DNA of 64,000 bases from Amoeboaphelidium protococcarum (lineage: Eukaryota > Aphelidiomycota > Aphelidea): NCBI GenBank assembly GCA_023515745.1, contig JALECJ010000258.1:1988501-2052500 (forward strand), in the 5' to 3' direction. Below the pieces are notes generated by a model. It had not been told where the DNA came from and did no database searches. It saw only the letters and a program-made list of their open reading frames with translations. Made by a program: the position numbers and the translations under genes. Of this stretch, positions 38,645 to 50,147 are shown in pieces (position 1 is the first letter of the stretch; each line of letters opens with the position of its first letter).

Positions 38645-39802
38645 TCACGATTTATTACCAGCTGCCGCACGACTCTTCTATTCTTCTCTCAGTGCAGCGG
38701 CATAAGATCCTTTCACAACGTCCATGAAGCCGATATCACTCTTGCGTTCAACTTGGTCGACAGATAGAGGTTTAGCGAGACCACTGTTTGCAGTCATCTT
38801 CTGGCCGTCGGGAGATATTCCATAATGCTGGTAAAAGTCAGACAAATAAGGCACGTCTTGCACAGTAATGGGGATGTTGAAGAATTGCTTAACCTTATTG
38901 ATCTTGAACCCAGTGGTCAACAGCAGAGTGAAAATACTGTTTGTGGCCCAGTACAGAGTCAGAGCAGACGGCATGGTACAAATGTAAGGGAAGCACGCAA
39001 TCGCACCGACAAAGAAGGTGGTCTTCATTGTATTCTACATACTGGATGTCTGCGTGGGCTAATTGCTAAACTCTCGCAGGATAACGGCCAGGAATGACGC
39101 GGTAGACACGACTGGCAACGCGTAATACGGATCAGGCACGGTAAGATCAGTAAACCACATCATACCTCCAGTAGTAAGGGCAGTAATTGGAGGCTTGAAC
39201 TCGGACAGAGATTACAATGCATAGAAGAATGATAAAAATACAGGACCATTCAGAAAGCCAACACCGATGGACGCGAGCGGTTAAATTTTGCAAGTCTTGT
39301 ACATGTGCATCATTTCGTGTGTCAAATCAAGATATCGATCCTGTTGACCTTCATTTTTAGCGCTGCTCATCCTCTGCTGCAAGTCTTATGTTAGCGGTTG
39401 TGCCAACTTCATCTTGGCCAGCTGTCTTTACGCAATTATATTCAGAGGCATCATGGCCGTACGGATTAGGACTGTAGTGCCCATAATCGCTGCCCACCAC
39501 GGCATATCAAGCATAACATGACCGTACTCCATAAATTACTGCAAGAGTCCAGGAGGTGTCCAATTACAAAATCCGAGAGCTTTCAAATCTCCAATCTGAT
39601 GAATTAATGTGGATGCCGCGTCAATGTTTTCTCCGCCAACACTACTGATTGTGTCCTACTACAGTGTCACTGTATCACTGACATTGGCGTGATTATTACT
39701 ACTCTAAATATCATGAACTGGATGGGAAGGAGTGACTGAGATAAAACGGCCTTGAGAGATATTTAAATGCCTGACTCTCTATATATTTCTAATCCGCAGC
39801 AT
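38645..39802 (-). CDS. OXA1: Mitochondrial inner-membrane insertase Oxa1/YidC family
   Basis: 385 residues. The N-terminus MLRIRNIQRVRHLNISQGRF is basic and amphipathic, a mitochondrial presequence. The YidC/Oxa1 core has MPWWAAIMGTTVLIRTAMMP, the coiled loop with LTHEMMHMYKTC, GPVFLSFFYAL, a membrane-proximal PDPYYALPVVST and FPYICTMPSALTLYWATNS. Oxa1 inserts mitochondrially encoded and some imported proteins into the inner membrane, co-operating with ribosomes through its C-terminal tail, which is short here. ATG 39802 has ACGCG motifs about 110 nt upstream, shared with the divergent gene at 39991. Confidence 0.93.
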
Positions 39803-39990
39803 TTTTCGATATTTTCGCGCAATACTGTACGATCATAAAAGAGGGAAGAGGGTGAATGACGACTGAAATGATCAAGCGTTCTCCTCAAATGAGTTTGAGC
39901 GATTTAGCGTTTTAACGCGACGCGGTTGGCTTCTTTTTATTGAACTGCACAAGAACTAAAATTTACACCTGACTTGGTAACTAAGAGAGT

Positions 39991-40521
39991 ATGTAATATT
40001 TAGTGTTATTAGTGGCAGTACTTTGCACAGTTGCCTAGCCGTTCATCCTGTCTGGACCTCAGAAAGTGTTGACTGCTAACTCTGATGCCCAGACGCAAAA
40101 GGTGAACTGCATAAATGACATCTGTGAAATTGAGACTACCGTTAACTCCCCTACTGTGAAATCTGATTAGGACGTCGATCCAGCGGAATAATGTGTGTTT
40201 TTGGACTAATAAGGAATGCCTGTGTCTGATGCCATTTTTATTAATGTGCCAAAGGATAAGTAGTTGGTTCATTATGTTTTTGGATTGCAAAACTGTCCGG
40301 TGGTTGGCCGTTACTCGTATGGAATGAGATATATGAATGTTTTGACGGAGAAGGAATACTTCTTATCTGAATAGATCGTGGATGGTGACAAGTACGCAAT
40401 GGCGTATAGTTTTGCGGCTATTGTTGCCGAAAACTATTCTGAATCTGTAGTCACAGTATTTATCAAGCCTGGAAATGGCAGAAGCTACAGTGCCAGGTTG
40501 ATTGTAACACATGAAGATTGA
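39991..40521 (+). CDS. Small secreted protein, unknown family
   Basis: 176 residues. The start MQYLVLLVAVLCTVAQPF is a signal peptide; the rest is hydrophilic with Cys pairs (NCINDICEIE, QCVFLDQQG, NCPVVGRYSYG) and one NYS glycosylation site. No known domain recognised. The ATG is immediately followed by TAA = Gln, so under the standard code this gene is invisible. It lies head-to-head with OXA1, sharing a 188-nt region. Could be an extracellular or cell-surface protein; function unknown. Confidence 0.7.
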
Positions 40522-41194
40522 TTATCCATTGATTGGGGTTTCAAGAGAATTTATGGGAGGGATTATTTAGTCTTTTAACTTATTTGAACGTGTTTCTTAT
40601 TTCTTTGCTAGAACGGCTACAACTTGACTTCTATTGTGGAGATACTGTATGGGCTTCCGCTTACATTGTAAAGTGCGATATCGAGGTGAAAACAGTGCTT
40701 CATTATAGCGCGTCAATTTCATGGTTAGATATCACCCAGCAGATTGTTTTCCTCTATCAGCCTACATTGAGCGAACAACTATGCTTTACTGAATACTAAA
40801 ATGAAAATTATCAAGACTTCCAACATTGAGTTCAATGAGGTGAACATATCGATTATCCTCAATAATGAAGAAGAGACGTAGGCTGCTTTCAATTGGCACA
40901 GGTGTTGAAATTAAGCAAATGTTTGAGTTTAGACATATGGAGTTTAATCGGTCTGGAGTGTGGGCTGGCCATAGATGAAAACGTTCTGATCTAGACCAAA
41001 AGATGCTTTACACCGTTGCTGAGATAATTTTCAGGGCCAGAAATCTCGATCTGTTTCATAGAGCCGACCTGTCGGTTCTAGTCACAGATCTCGGCCCATC
41101 TCGGCTTTTTCTGACGATCATCTTAATAATCGTAACTGTCAAAAATCAAAGCCGATGATCATGCTTTTATACTGCTCAGACAAAGACAAGCGTA
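40522..41194. other. Gene-poor region with one possible short ORF (40533-40829)
   Basis: The plus frame from ATG 40533 is open to TGA 40829 (98 codons, hydrophobic start VFLISLLERLQ) without recognised similarity; it begins inside the region directly after the secreted-protein gene. A GC-rich stretch at about 41030-41120 contains the inverted repeat CCGACCTGTCGG and repeated CTCGGC words. I see no supported gene. Confidence 0.3.
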
Positions 41195-41941
41195 ATGAGC
41201 AGAAAACGTTCACATTCTCCAAATAACTATGAGTACAGACTAAATGTTTTATAAAGTCCTTTACAATGCAGAATGTGTGGCACGTCAATGAAGGATCGTC
41301 GAATGTTGGAACCTTTTCCAATCGTCCAAGTGAAACGATTCTTCACTGATCGGCGCCAACTGGCTGATATTGCCGGAAGTTTAGATAATGATAGCGAAGA
41401 TCTGGAGTTTAACGATGCTGATCATCCTCAGCTGATATTGAAAGTTGCTTTGTACGATGCGCACGGATAACAAGACTTCAGGTTCTCCAAATACAAGAAG
41501 GCGCGATAATAAGTCTCAACATCTGGTGAAGAGTAATCTTAGTTTGAGTAAAAGTCCGTATACTTGGAAAGACTTTTCGGTAATCAGGTGGCCAGCAGTC
41601 ACACTCTGTCAGTTCCGCCTGTTAAAGATATGCGCGCTTTGCTATAAGACAGAAAGAATGGTTGCTATTTTGTATTCAACGATCTGTCTGTGCGCGATGC
41701 TGGTTAGTACAAACTCAAATTTACCTTGTTCGATCTCTCAAAGTTAAGTCTGAATATATTACTTCCATCCACCAGCCAAATGGATCAATCTGAAACTGGA
41801 AGCTCAGAATTAGCCTCCATGTTTTCTGAAACATTTACATGTTACAATTAGCGCGATTTCCCTGGTATCTTAGAGTCAACTGAACTCTGTAGATGGCTTT
41901 GTATGCACAATATTCGCGTTCCCATTAGAAATTCTGACTGA
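41195..41941 (+). CDS. Velvet-domain transcriptional regulator
   Basis: 248 residues, the velvet domain taking nearly all of it. CRMCGTSMKDRRMLEPFPIV and QVKRF open the domain; LILKVALYDAHGQQDF and a long loop follow; CYFVFNDLSVRDAGQYKLKF and FPGILESTELCRWL close it together with VPIRNSD. Velvet proteins (VeA, VelB, VosA, VelC) are fungal NF-kB-fold DNA-binding regulators of development and secondary metabolism. The family is essentially confined to fungi, so the gene places the organism in or next to that lineage. There is no obvious PEST or activation extension, most like VelB or an ancestral single-domain form. Confidence 0.9.
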
Positions 41942-42086
41942 TCGATACTTAAACGATACCTGGCTTTGTGTATAATAGCAATTATGAAATAGATGAATGA
42001 GGTTTATTTAACAATCCATTGTTGATAAAATTTTATTACTTTTCTTATCAATTAGAATGTGTATTGTTTCCATGTGTTATCTTGAA

Positions 42087-42092
42087 ACGCGT
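42087..42092. promoter_or_regulatory. ACGCGT box upstream of Ubc6
   Basis: Lies in GAAACGCGTTTTGTCG, 107 nt before the ATG at 42199. Same hexamer and spacing class as in front of RTT106, the methyltransferase and RLP24. Confidence 0.35.
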
Positions 42093-42198
42093 TTTGTCGT
42101 TCCTTCGACTCAAAGTCTGGACGGCTCCTAATTCCCTTTTACCTCTTCCTTCCTGATCGGCATCTAACAATCTTGCTGAAGTCAGTATATATTGAATT

Positions 42199-43104
42199 AT
42201 GGCATCGAAAGCAGCGCACAAGAGATTGATGAAGGAGTATTAGTAGATCTAGGCATCTCCGCCTCCGTTAATCTTGGCGAAGCCTCTGGAGAAGAATGTG
42301 CTTGAATGGCACTATGTTATTACCGGAGCACCAGAGACTCCGTTCTTCAACGGCGAGTATCATGGTAAGTTGGTATTTCCAAGCGATTATCCATTTAAGC
42401 CTCCGAGTATTACTATGATAACACCCTCAGGAAGATTCTAGCCAAATGCGAAAATTTGCTTGACCATGAGCGATTTCCATCCAGAGTTGTGGAATCCTTC
42501 ATGGTCTGTGGCTTCAATACTACTTGGACTACAAAGCTTCATGAATGACGAGTCGCAGAATACTACGGGAAGTGTCACTTGCTCTTTATAGGAGAAGAAG
42601 CAGTTTGCAAGGATGAGCCGCAAATGGAATCGTGAAAGTAATCCTAAATTTGTTGACGTGTTTCCTGAACTGGCCAAGGAGAGCGCTGAATTTCCATAGC
42701 AAGTCAGCGGATCAAAGTAATCGCAGTAAGCGGATCAGGCTGACAATAAGGAAGGTTAAATGGAGCAGGACATGAAAGTCCACGATATTTTGGATCGAGA
42801 TGTTGGTGTCGGTAACTTGATCAATGTGAGCACTATCAAGTTGGTGGTGGTTGGATTAATTGTGTATGGCGCAGTCTCTTTTCTTTATCGCAAGTTATTT
42901 TAATCGTAATTGTTGTCGACTTGGTCACAATAATAATAAAGTAATTAATTCTAATACCGCAGTAATGCGTTCACTTTCTCGTTAGTTTAACATTGTCATT
43001 ACCGGTGCCAATAGGTATGCTTTTCTGTTGTTCATCACGTCAGTGTATAATTTGTGACACTCCTAAGTTTATTTTTGTAGCGGTATTGGACTCGGCCTGT
43101 GTGA
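42199..43104 (+). CDS. UBC6: Ubc6/UBE2J2-type tail-anchored ubiquitin-conjugating enzyme
   Basis: The E2 fold is clear: [57 protein letters not shown], then [20 protein letters not shown], the catalytic Cys in KICLTMS that marks the UBC6 subgroup. A linker leads to [20 protein letters not shown], a tail anchor that places it in the ER membrane for ERAD. Strikingly no TGA follows the anchor: the frame runs through TAA at 42901 and into the next gene to TGA 43104, adding about 67 residues of Gln-rich sequence. Either TAA at 42901 really ends this protein, or an intron or longer lumenal tail exists. The conserved protein ends at about 42900. Confidence 0.85.
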
Positions 43105-44068
43105 GCTATTCGCAGAGTATGCTGAATAACATCAAGATTGTCAGTGTAACTTATTTCTTGTGTGTCGCAATCAGACAAAGACTTAGGAGGCTATACAGAA
43201 GATTCATAAATTGTTTCCCGCTGCAGTTCAGTCTGATCGTTTGAAATTGATTGCTCTGAAAGGTGATCTATGCGACGTGGACTCGATCAAAAGTGTCGCA
43301 TCTTTATTGAGTAAGAAATGCGATAAAATTGATCTTTTATATTGCAATGCTGGTGTTTTACTAATTGATGGCATTGACTTTTATGCTGGTGTAAAGACTC
43401 TGTTGACTAATCCATCCAAGTTCTTTACCGATGTTAGTGCCACGTTGAAGCAATCTATTGGAGTTAACGTCAGATGCAATAACACACAACTTGGGAAAGT
43501 GTTTATGGCCAACGTACTTGGTCATTACACGCTCATGTAAAGTATTGCCGAGTTGTTGCAGGGTGGGCGTGTCATTTGGACAGGATCTCGCACTGCTGAT
43601 AAACAGTACTTTGACCCGCAAGATTTCGATGCCCTTAGATCGAAGCATCCATACGAATCATCAAAGATCGTAACTGAGCACTTGTCCTGGTATATCAACA
43701 ATAGCGAATAAGGATTCTAATCTTACATTGCGGATCCCGGAGTAGTGAACACGCAAATTGTGTCTTCTGCAATGTCATGGATTATCTCAGCTCTACTCAT
43801 TACACCTGTGCTATATATCGCATCGTTTTTTATCTCATCTGTGACTTATACGCCAAAGATTGGAGCCATCTCATTGTTCCATCTATCCGGTCTAAGTGAA
43901 GATACCCAGTCTGACCAATACGAGAACGTCAATCCTGCATACAAGTACAGCTCCAATTTCTCAATGCGCAAAGGTGGATATGTGACCAAGAAGCTGCTGG
44001 ATATCGATCAAGATATTGTAGATGAATCGGTAAACTTCATTCAAGAATCCATGAATAAGATCATGTGA
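42965..44068 (+). CDS. ERG27: 3-keto-steroid reductase (Erg27/HSD17B7-like)
   Basis: Two exons, 42965-43014 and 43081-44068, with a 66-nt intron (GTATGC ... TTGTAG). 345 residues. The splice restores the NADP motif [24 protein letters not shown] and HPYESSKIVTEHLSW supply the short-chain dehydrogenase NAG strand and the catalytic Tyr-x3-Lys. The internal ALLITPVLYIASFFISS helix and overall length fit Erg27, the C-3 sterone reductase of the sterol C-4 demethylation complex in the ER. Exon 1 overlaps the extended frame of the upstream Ubc6 gene. Confidence 0.85.
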
Positions 44069-44691
44069 ATTATTAATTTATTAAAAATAGTACTTTATTG
44101 ATCATCATAACCTTGACTGAACCATTATTCTCTCCCGCCTTCTGTTTCGCATCAAGCTTTCTTACCTTCTTTACATTGCTTATAGCAGTTGATATTCAAA
44201 TTGATCATCACAAAATGATATCTGAATATCAGTGGAGAACGTCACTACTTGAACATTTTCTACCTTTATAGGATAACATTAAATCTGCGGCGACTTTAAT
44301 TAAATCACTTGGCCATAAATCACCATTCTTTGCATATATATATAAGGCTCTAGAGTTCGGTGCTTTTGAAAACAAACTAAAGCTAAAATAAAGTCGTCAA
44401 AATCACGAGCGCTTCATTACGAATATTCAGAAAGGGGCCTCGCAGTGTTGCTTGCATCTGATCTGATCTGAAACGTAGTCTTTATGAATAAAGGATTTGT
44501 AATAATGTCATCCAATTTCAATCGAATACTCACAAGGCTTACTATTTATTTACTCTGCGTACTAAAAATTGTCAAGGACATTGATGATTATTCATCACAG
44601 TCAGAACGCGCGTCTTCCTTTCTGCGGTGAGATTCAAGTTTGCCGAGATCAAACTATAATAGTGTCATTGTTGTGAAGGGAGATTGAAGTT
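44069..44691. other. Spacer with a possible small ORF (44215-44466)
   Basis: The plus frame 44215-44466 would give 83 residues (MISEYQWRTSLLEHFLPLQ ...) with one TAG and one TAA as Gln; no family recognised. Short TA run at 44337-44344. ACGCG-containing sequence at about 44606 precedes the RRM gene. Otherwise nothing supported. Confidence 0.3.
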
Positions 44692-45330
44692 ATGGCCGAG
44701 TTCGATTAGTAGTAGTAACCGATGCAGTAGACTGGTGACAGCGGGGATGGTACGTCGCTGTATGTTGGCAACCTTCCATGGTCTATGCGCTGGTAAGAAT
44801 TGAAGGATATGTTTAAGCCTGTGGGTGATGTTGTTTACGTTGACATTCCTCGCTCCATGGACAACCGCTCTAAAGGATTTGGTATTGTGCGCTTCAGTAA
44901 CGTCGATGATGCTTAGAAGGCTATCCAGCAGTTCAATGGTCAGGAGGTGAATGGCCGTGTATTGACCGTGCGTGAGGATCAGCAGGCTAACCGCCGTCAA
45001 GGCGGTGGTTCTCGCGGCCAGGGATACAACAACGGAAGTGGTGGTTTCCAGGGAAGAGGTGCTGGTGAGGAGTATGGTGCACAAAAGTTCCAAGTGTTTG
45101 TTGGCAATCTGCCGTGGTCTGTCCAGTGGCAAGATCTGAAGGACATCGCCAAGCAGAAGGGATTAGATCCATTGCGCGCAGATGTTGCGGTTGGCTTTGA
45201 TGGAAAGAGTCGCGGCTGGGGTACACTGGCGTTCGCCACTGAAGATGAATGCCAAAAGGCTATCCAAGAGCTGAATGGGCTTGACATGTCTGGTCGCGCC
45301 ATTGAGGTCCGCGAAGATCGTAAGCGCTGA
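44692..45330 (+). CDS. RNA-binding protein with two RRMs
   Basis: 212 residues. A short Gln-rich N-terminus, then RRM1 (about 20-95) with RNP2 LYVGNLPWSM and RNP1 SKGFGIVRFSN, a Gly/Arg-rich RGG-like linker (GGGSRGQGYNNGSGGFQGRG), and RRM2 (about 125-208) with VFVGNLPWSVQWQDLK and SRGWGTLAFAT. It resembles fungal RRM proteins of the Gbp2/Hrb1 or nucleolin type. RNP1 aromatic positions are kept in RRM1 but partly replaced in RRM2. mRNA binding is likely; the specific process is unknown. Confidence 0.88.
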
Positions 45331-45518
45331 ATTCCAAGTACTTCTACTACATGATTACGACTAATTATTATTTAATCTATTTAATTGGAATTATATATTT
45401 TATCTTGTTATGTATTCTCTTGTTGTTCTAAGTCGATTTTTCCACTAACAAAATCGCCTTTTCATCACGTTAAATTTGACACGCCGGATGAAAACATCTT
45501 TAGGAGAGCCGACACACA

Positions 45519-46913
45519 ATGTCATCATATAATCATTCTGAAGAGCAATAGTTGATAGATGTTTTGACTAATCTTGGATATTATAGAGCTTTATCAGGAG
45601 AGTTGGGTATATTCGATAAAATTCTTGAGGGATTTGCATGGTGTGTGATATCGATATCATTGCTTGGAGATAACAATGACCTTTCTCATGATCAATAATA
45701 GCTGTCATCAAATAATGCCCCATGGATGAGCGATCTGCTTTTAGACTATTCATAAAATGCACCACTTGGCCACAAGATTGCACTCTCAGAGGTGGTGGTT
45801 GACTGCTTACGCGATGAACATTTCCTCGCTGATAGATTGAGCGTATACTTGCCTGCATATGTGACTGAGCTGGAGCCTCATTAGATTCAAGGACTTGATC
45901 TTCCTGCCATCACTAAGGTATTCTCCTTTCTACTTGAATCTATTTAGAATGCTAGAAATCGAGGAGCAGACGCGTTATCTGGTGGTCTTAATCACAGTGC
46001 ATTTGAATTCTGGAAGAGCAAAGCTTTGGAGTACTATGTAAAGTCTACTGAGGAAGATGAGTCTTAAATTGCTTTCAACTTGATTCCTTTGATGGTGGAA
46101 ATTGATCAACTGGAAGATGAGTTGAACTAATTGAAACGGCATTCCCCCTAAAGTTCCTTAGTAAGTAACTTGGCACCTGTCGATACTCATTACGACTCTG
46201 AAGAGGTACAGTAAATCGCTTCGTTAATGTATAGTCAAGAACAAGTTAATCAGTAACTACATCAAGTATAAGAGACTTGGAAAGACTCACTACAAATGAA
46301 ACAGGATCAAATCCAGTAGACTGAAATTCAAATACAAGATCTTAGAGCGGCTAAGCAGTAAAAGGCGCAACTGGTTAATGAAATCAGAGATGGCGAACAG
46401 CGCGTTGTTACCATAAATTCAGAGATTAGTCATAAACGTGAAGAACTTGCCACATGGATGGAAGAAATTTAAATTTTAAGAAAATCTATGCCAAGCGATG
46501 CAGAATGGACTGCATTTGTTAAGCGTTTGTAGAGTTTGTATAGCATTCTGTCTAAAGCGACTGATGGTATTAAAGACAAGTATTGCATTCTAAATTCTAT
46601 TTAGGATCAGATCTCTATCACAAAGCGCGAACTTGCATCATTTAAGAATGTGATGCAGGCCTTTAATCTAGATCAACCAGATAGATCCCGAAATGTTTAT
46701 CCTCAAATATCTAGAAAGAACCAAGATGTCATTTTGAACTCCTTATATGACTATCTTTTAAGCGTGAAGCAGTAAGACGAGAAACTTACGGCCAGGGTGA
46801 ATCAACTAGATTAGGAGCTAGAGCCTTTACGACTTCGGTATGATGTTTTCTAGGAAAAGAAAAAGCAGATTGTGGAACTTGTTAAATACTTTGATGGCCT
46901 TGTAAGATAATGA
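45519..46913 (+). CDS. CCDC93: CCDC93 homologue, Commander/CCC complex
   Basis: 464 residues. The N-terminal calponin-homology-like domain matches CCDC93: QLIDVLTNLGYYRALSGELG, FDKILEGFAWCV, GHKIALSEVVVDCL and especially LEPHQIQGLDLPAITKVFSF. From about residue 190 the protein is a long coiled coil rich in Gln and Glu. CCDC93 with CCDC22 and COMMD proteins forms the CCC part of Commander, which recycles membrane proteins from endosomes. I considered the kinetochore protein NDC80, which has the same CH-plus-coil plan, but the LEPHQIQG motif is decisive. Many coils carry TAG/TAA as Gln. Confidence 0.85.
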
Positions 46914-46974
46914 ATTCTTTTATTCATATTACTCCTAGCTCTCTCTCTCTCGGTCTGTTTCGCGTCGTGCTTTA

Positions 46975-46980
46975 ACGCGT
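46975..46980. promoter_or_regulatory. ACGCGT box with CT tract upstream of methyltransferase
   Basis: A CTCTCTCTCTCTC run at about 46938-46951 precedes TTTAACGCGTCTTTC; the hexamer is 93 nt before the ATG at 47073. Same arrangement as upstream of RTT106. Confidence 0.4.
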
Positions 46981-47072
46981 CTTTCACCCTTAGAAATTAT
47001 CACCCGACTCAGTTTTGTCAGTAACAAGTACTCTAACCGACATTATACAGCAATAATTATTGTACATTAAAT

Positions 47073-47822
47073 ATGCCAAACGTACAAGGGCAGCACGGCA
47101 CATAAAATGAAATGTGGAACACGACTGAAATACAAAATTTTTATGCTAAATATGCCGAATAGTATGACAAGGAAGTGGATTCTACTGCTGATGGCGATGC
47201 AAGTTATCCATCGCCCACAATTTTGTTCAATTGGGCACTGAGTTGGTTTCGTGAGCGTGCACAATTTGCCAGAACTTTGTCTCCATAACTTAAATAATAA
47301 TTAGCGGGAAGCGAGTGTCTGTCGGTGCTAGATTTGGGATGTGGAACAGGTTAAAGCTGTGCTCCGTTTGCAAAGTATTAAAAGGCATCTACCGATTACT
47401 CTTTCGATTTCTATGGTGTTGATGCGACTAAAGAGATGTTGTGCAGAGCGAAAGAACGGCTGAACTTCCGCGAATTGATCCAGCACGATCTAGAGTCTTA
47501 CCCGTATCCTGATGCACTCACCGGCTAAGCTTATGACATTCTTCTCTGCGTCGGCGTGATGGACTTTATCAGAGATCCGGTAGCGTTCTTGGGTAATGCT
47601 GCGCGTTTTATGAAATCCGAGTCCTCTATCCTTTGCCTTACCATACCGGAACATTTGCCCGATTCGCTGAAACAAGAACTGTCGTCTTTCTCGCGCGCCG
47701 AAATGGAGTCGCTGTTTCACTCTGTTGGTCTGAAGATTGAGCGTCATGGGAAATGCATTGGCTATAAAGACTCAGAGTCTGGTGTGCTGAGAACTTACCA
47801 CCTGTGGATTCTTACTATTTGA
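47073..47822 (+). CDS. Class I SAM-dependent methyltransferase
   Basis: 249 residues. Motif I is LSVLDLGCGTGQSC, motif II FYGVDATKEML and motif post-II QAYDILLCVGVMDFI. The N-terminal YAKYAEQYDKEVD helix is common in small-molecule methyltransferases of the UbiE/WBSCR27 (METTL27) type. The C-terminus ends RTYHLWILTI. No neighbour indicates the substrate, which stays unknown. Confidence 0.85.
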
Positions 47823-47940
47823 TTTATAAAGCAGCTGATTTGTTGTACCATATGAAGAGACGCCTTTTCTCCCTGTAATAGTCTCTTTGCAATTTTTCAT
47901 TTTTACGTTTATTCAGTACATCATTGTATAGAAGATAGTA

Positions 47941-50115
47941 ATGTAAGCAATTAGTCAAATTGGAAAGTAAATTACGCGTAAACTTCCATCTTGGATCGAT
48001 GTCCATCCAAAGATCGTTTAAGCTCTGCATGATAAAACTCCCGTTGTTGCATTGGAGTCTACGATAATCACTCATGGTATGCCGTATCCTCAGAACCACG
48101 AGACTACGAAAGCGTTGATTGATATCATCGATACTCAAAGTGGTGGACAGGTTCTGGCTGCTCCTATATGTCTATGGAATGGTAAAGCGAAAGTTGGGAT
48201 GGACCTGGATGAGCTGGAGAGATTGGCACAGATTGGATAGACGGCAATGAAGTGCAGTACTCGTGATATGGCGTATATTTTAGCAAGAGGAAAGCTGAAA
48301 TCTGGATTTGATGATATCGGAGCTACCACCGTGTCATCTACGCTTTATATTGCATCTATGCTCAATATTCCTTTATTTTGTACTGGTGGCATTGGAGGTG
48401 TGCACAGAAACGCGTAAAACACGTTCGATATCTCTGCAGATCTTATGGAGCTTGGTACGCCGTTGAACTAAGATACTCATGGTGTTGGTGTTGTTTGTGC
48501 TGGGGCGAAAAGCGTTCTTGATATCGGTCTGACATTGGAGTATTTAGAGACTTAAGGTGTTCCTGTTGTTACTCTTAGTCAGAATAAAGATGCCATGTTT
48601 CCTTCTTTTTATACACCAGAATCGGAGCATAAAAGTCCGCTTGTGATGTCTAATATAGAAGAGGTGGCTACGGCTTTGCAAATGCATCGCGAGGTTAGAA
48701 ATAGAAAGGGAATGGTGATAGCTGCTCCTATTCCATCTGAGAACGCTGAGGCTGGTTAGTTGATTAATGATGCAATATTTTAAGCACTGGATGAATCGGT
48801 AAAGTTGGGCATCTCAGGCAAAGAGACAACTCCATATCTTTTGAAAAGAATATCTGAGCTTACTAAAGGCCAATCGTTGAAAGCTAATATTGCATTGGTA
48901 AAGAACAATGCTGCAGTTGCTCGAGACATTGCATTGAAGCTGAGGTGAATCGCGGCTGACAAGCAACCTTTACAGATAGCTTAGACTCAAATCAATAGCG
49001 GTGTAGCAATTAATAAGCCCGTCTTTGTTGGTGCAGCCGCTGTGGATATTATTACCAAGCTGACGGATAAATCCGATAATTTCTTGGAGACTAGTTCACC
49101 ATCTTCTACACGCTATCTGGCTGGTGGAGTGGCAAGGAACGCAGCTGAGGCGTGTTAAAGAGTGCTCAAGATTCCCAAGAGTGTCCACCTTCTTTCACCA
49201 GTCTCCGTCAATAATGGTGGTGTTTAAGATGATTAAGTAAGTGCCTAGTACAATTAGATGGAATACAACTTTGTCAGTGACCCGTAATGCGATTTCAATA
49301 GTCCGATTTACAATGCCATTTTGGATTCTTAAGGCAAGTTGATAGTCGCCGGAGCATCAATGGAACTTTTGGAGAGGCCAACGATGCATTTGCGGTAACA
49401 GATTATGAATCAATTCGTTTAGCTGATATAGAATTAAAACTAGCATTATAATGGCCAGCAGGTGGTATGCTTTGATGCCAATTTGCCACGCAAGTTCACT
49501 ATCGAGATGATGAAGACTGCCAAGTAACACGATGCTTTTATAGCTTTCGAGCCTACGAGCGTTCCCAAATGTACTGCTTGGTTTTCAGAGATGATATCGC
49601 GGAATGTATCGTTATTGGTCGATTTATGGTCTCCAAATATTGATGAGCTCCTAGCTGTATCTAAATTGATTACTAGTAATGAAGCAGGGAATAGTAACAT
49701 TGAATGCAAGCACTTTAATCAGAGTGGAATTGCAGTGTATAAAAAAAGCTCAAAAGTAATTTCATCATAGATTGTGCAAGCTTTGAATTAAACTGCGAAG
49801 TTTATTCCGATAACATTGCTTAAGATGGGTGGAGATGGTGTCGCAATATGCTAAAGGAAGGATGCCACTCTTAAAATCTGTCATTATCAAGCGGCAACTA
49901 TAAAGGATATTGTAAATGTCACAGGCGCAGGTGACTCCCTTGTGGGTACGTTCATAGCGAAGCTTTATTAAAAGTCTAACTTATAATCTAAAAGTATTAA
50001 AAGCATTCTCAGCGATCAGACGCAACTAAACGACATAATGGTGACTGCTCGCAAGGCAGCTGAACTGTCATTACAAGTGGAGGAAGCGGTAAATTCAGCT
50101 ATATCAAATCTATGA
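47941..50115 (+). CDS. Fused pseudouridine-5'-phosphate glycosidase and PfkB-type pseudouridine kinase
   Basis: Two exons, 47941-48944 and 48999-50115, 706 residues. The first domain is Psu[59 protein letters not shown], ending [18 protein letters not shown]. The second is a PfkB sugar kinase: [27 protein letters not shown] and the catalytic motif [18 protein letters not shown]. The pair phosphorylates pseudouridine and splits the product to uracil and ribose-5-phosphate; the fusion is known in fungi and some other eukaryotes. An apparent in-frame TGA at 48946 falls inside a 54-nt intron (GTGAAT ... CAATAG) that fits the linker. The N-terminus could be mitochondrial. Confidence 0.9.
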
Positions 50116-50147
50116 TTATACAAAGTTCATATAAACGGTTAAATCAT

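Noticed and set aside
45519-46913. NDC80/HEC1 kinetochore protein
   Set aside because: CH-like domain plus coiled coil fits the plan, but LEPHQIQG and FDKILEGFAWC are CCDC93 signatures.
48946-48948. TGA as selenocysteine or readthrough in the PsuG-PfkB fusion
   Set aside because: It lies in the poorly conserved linker and falls inside a 54-nt GT...AG intron that restores the frame; no SECIS-like element is apparent.
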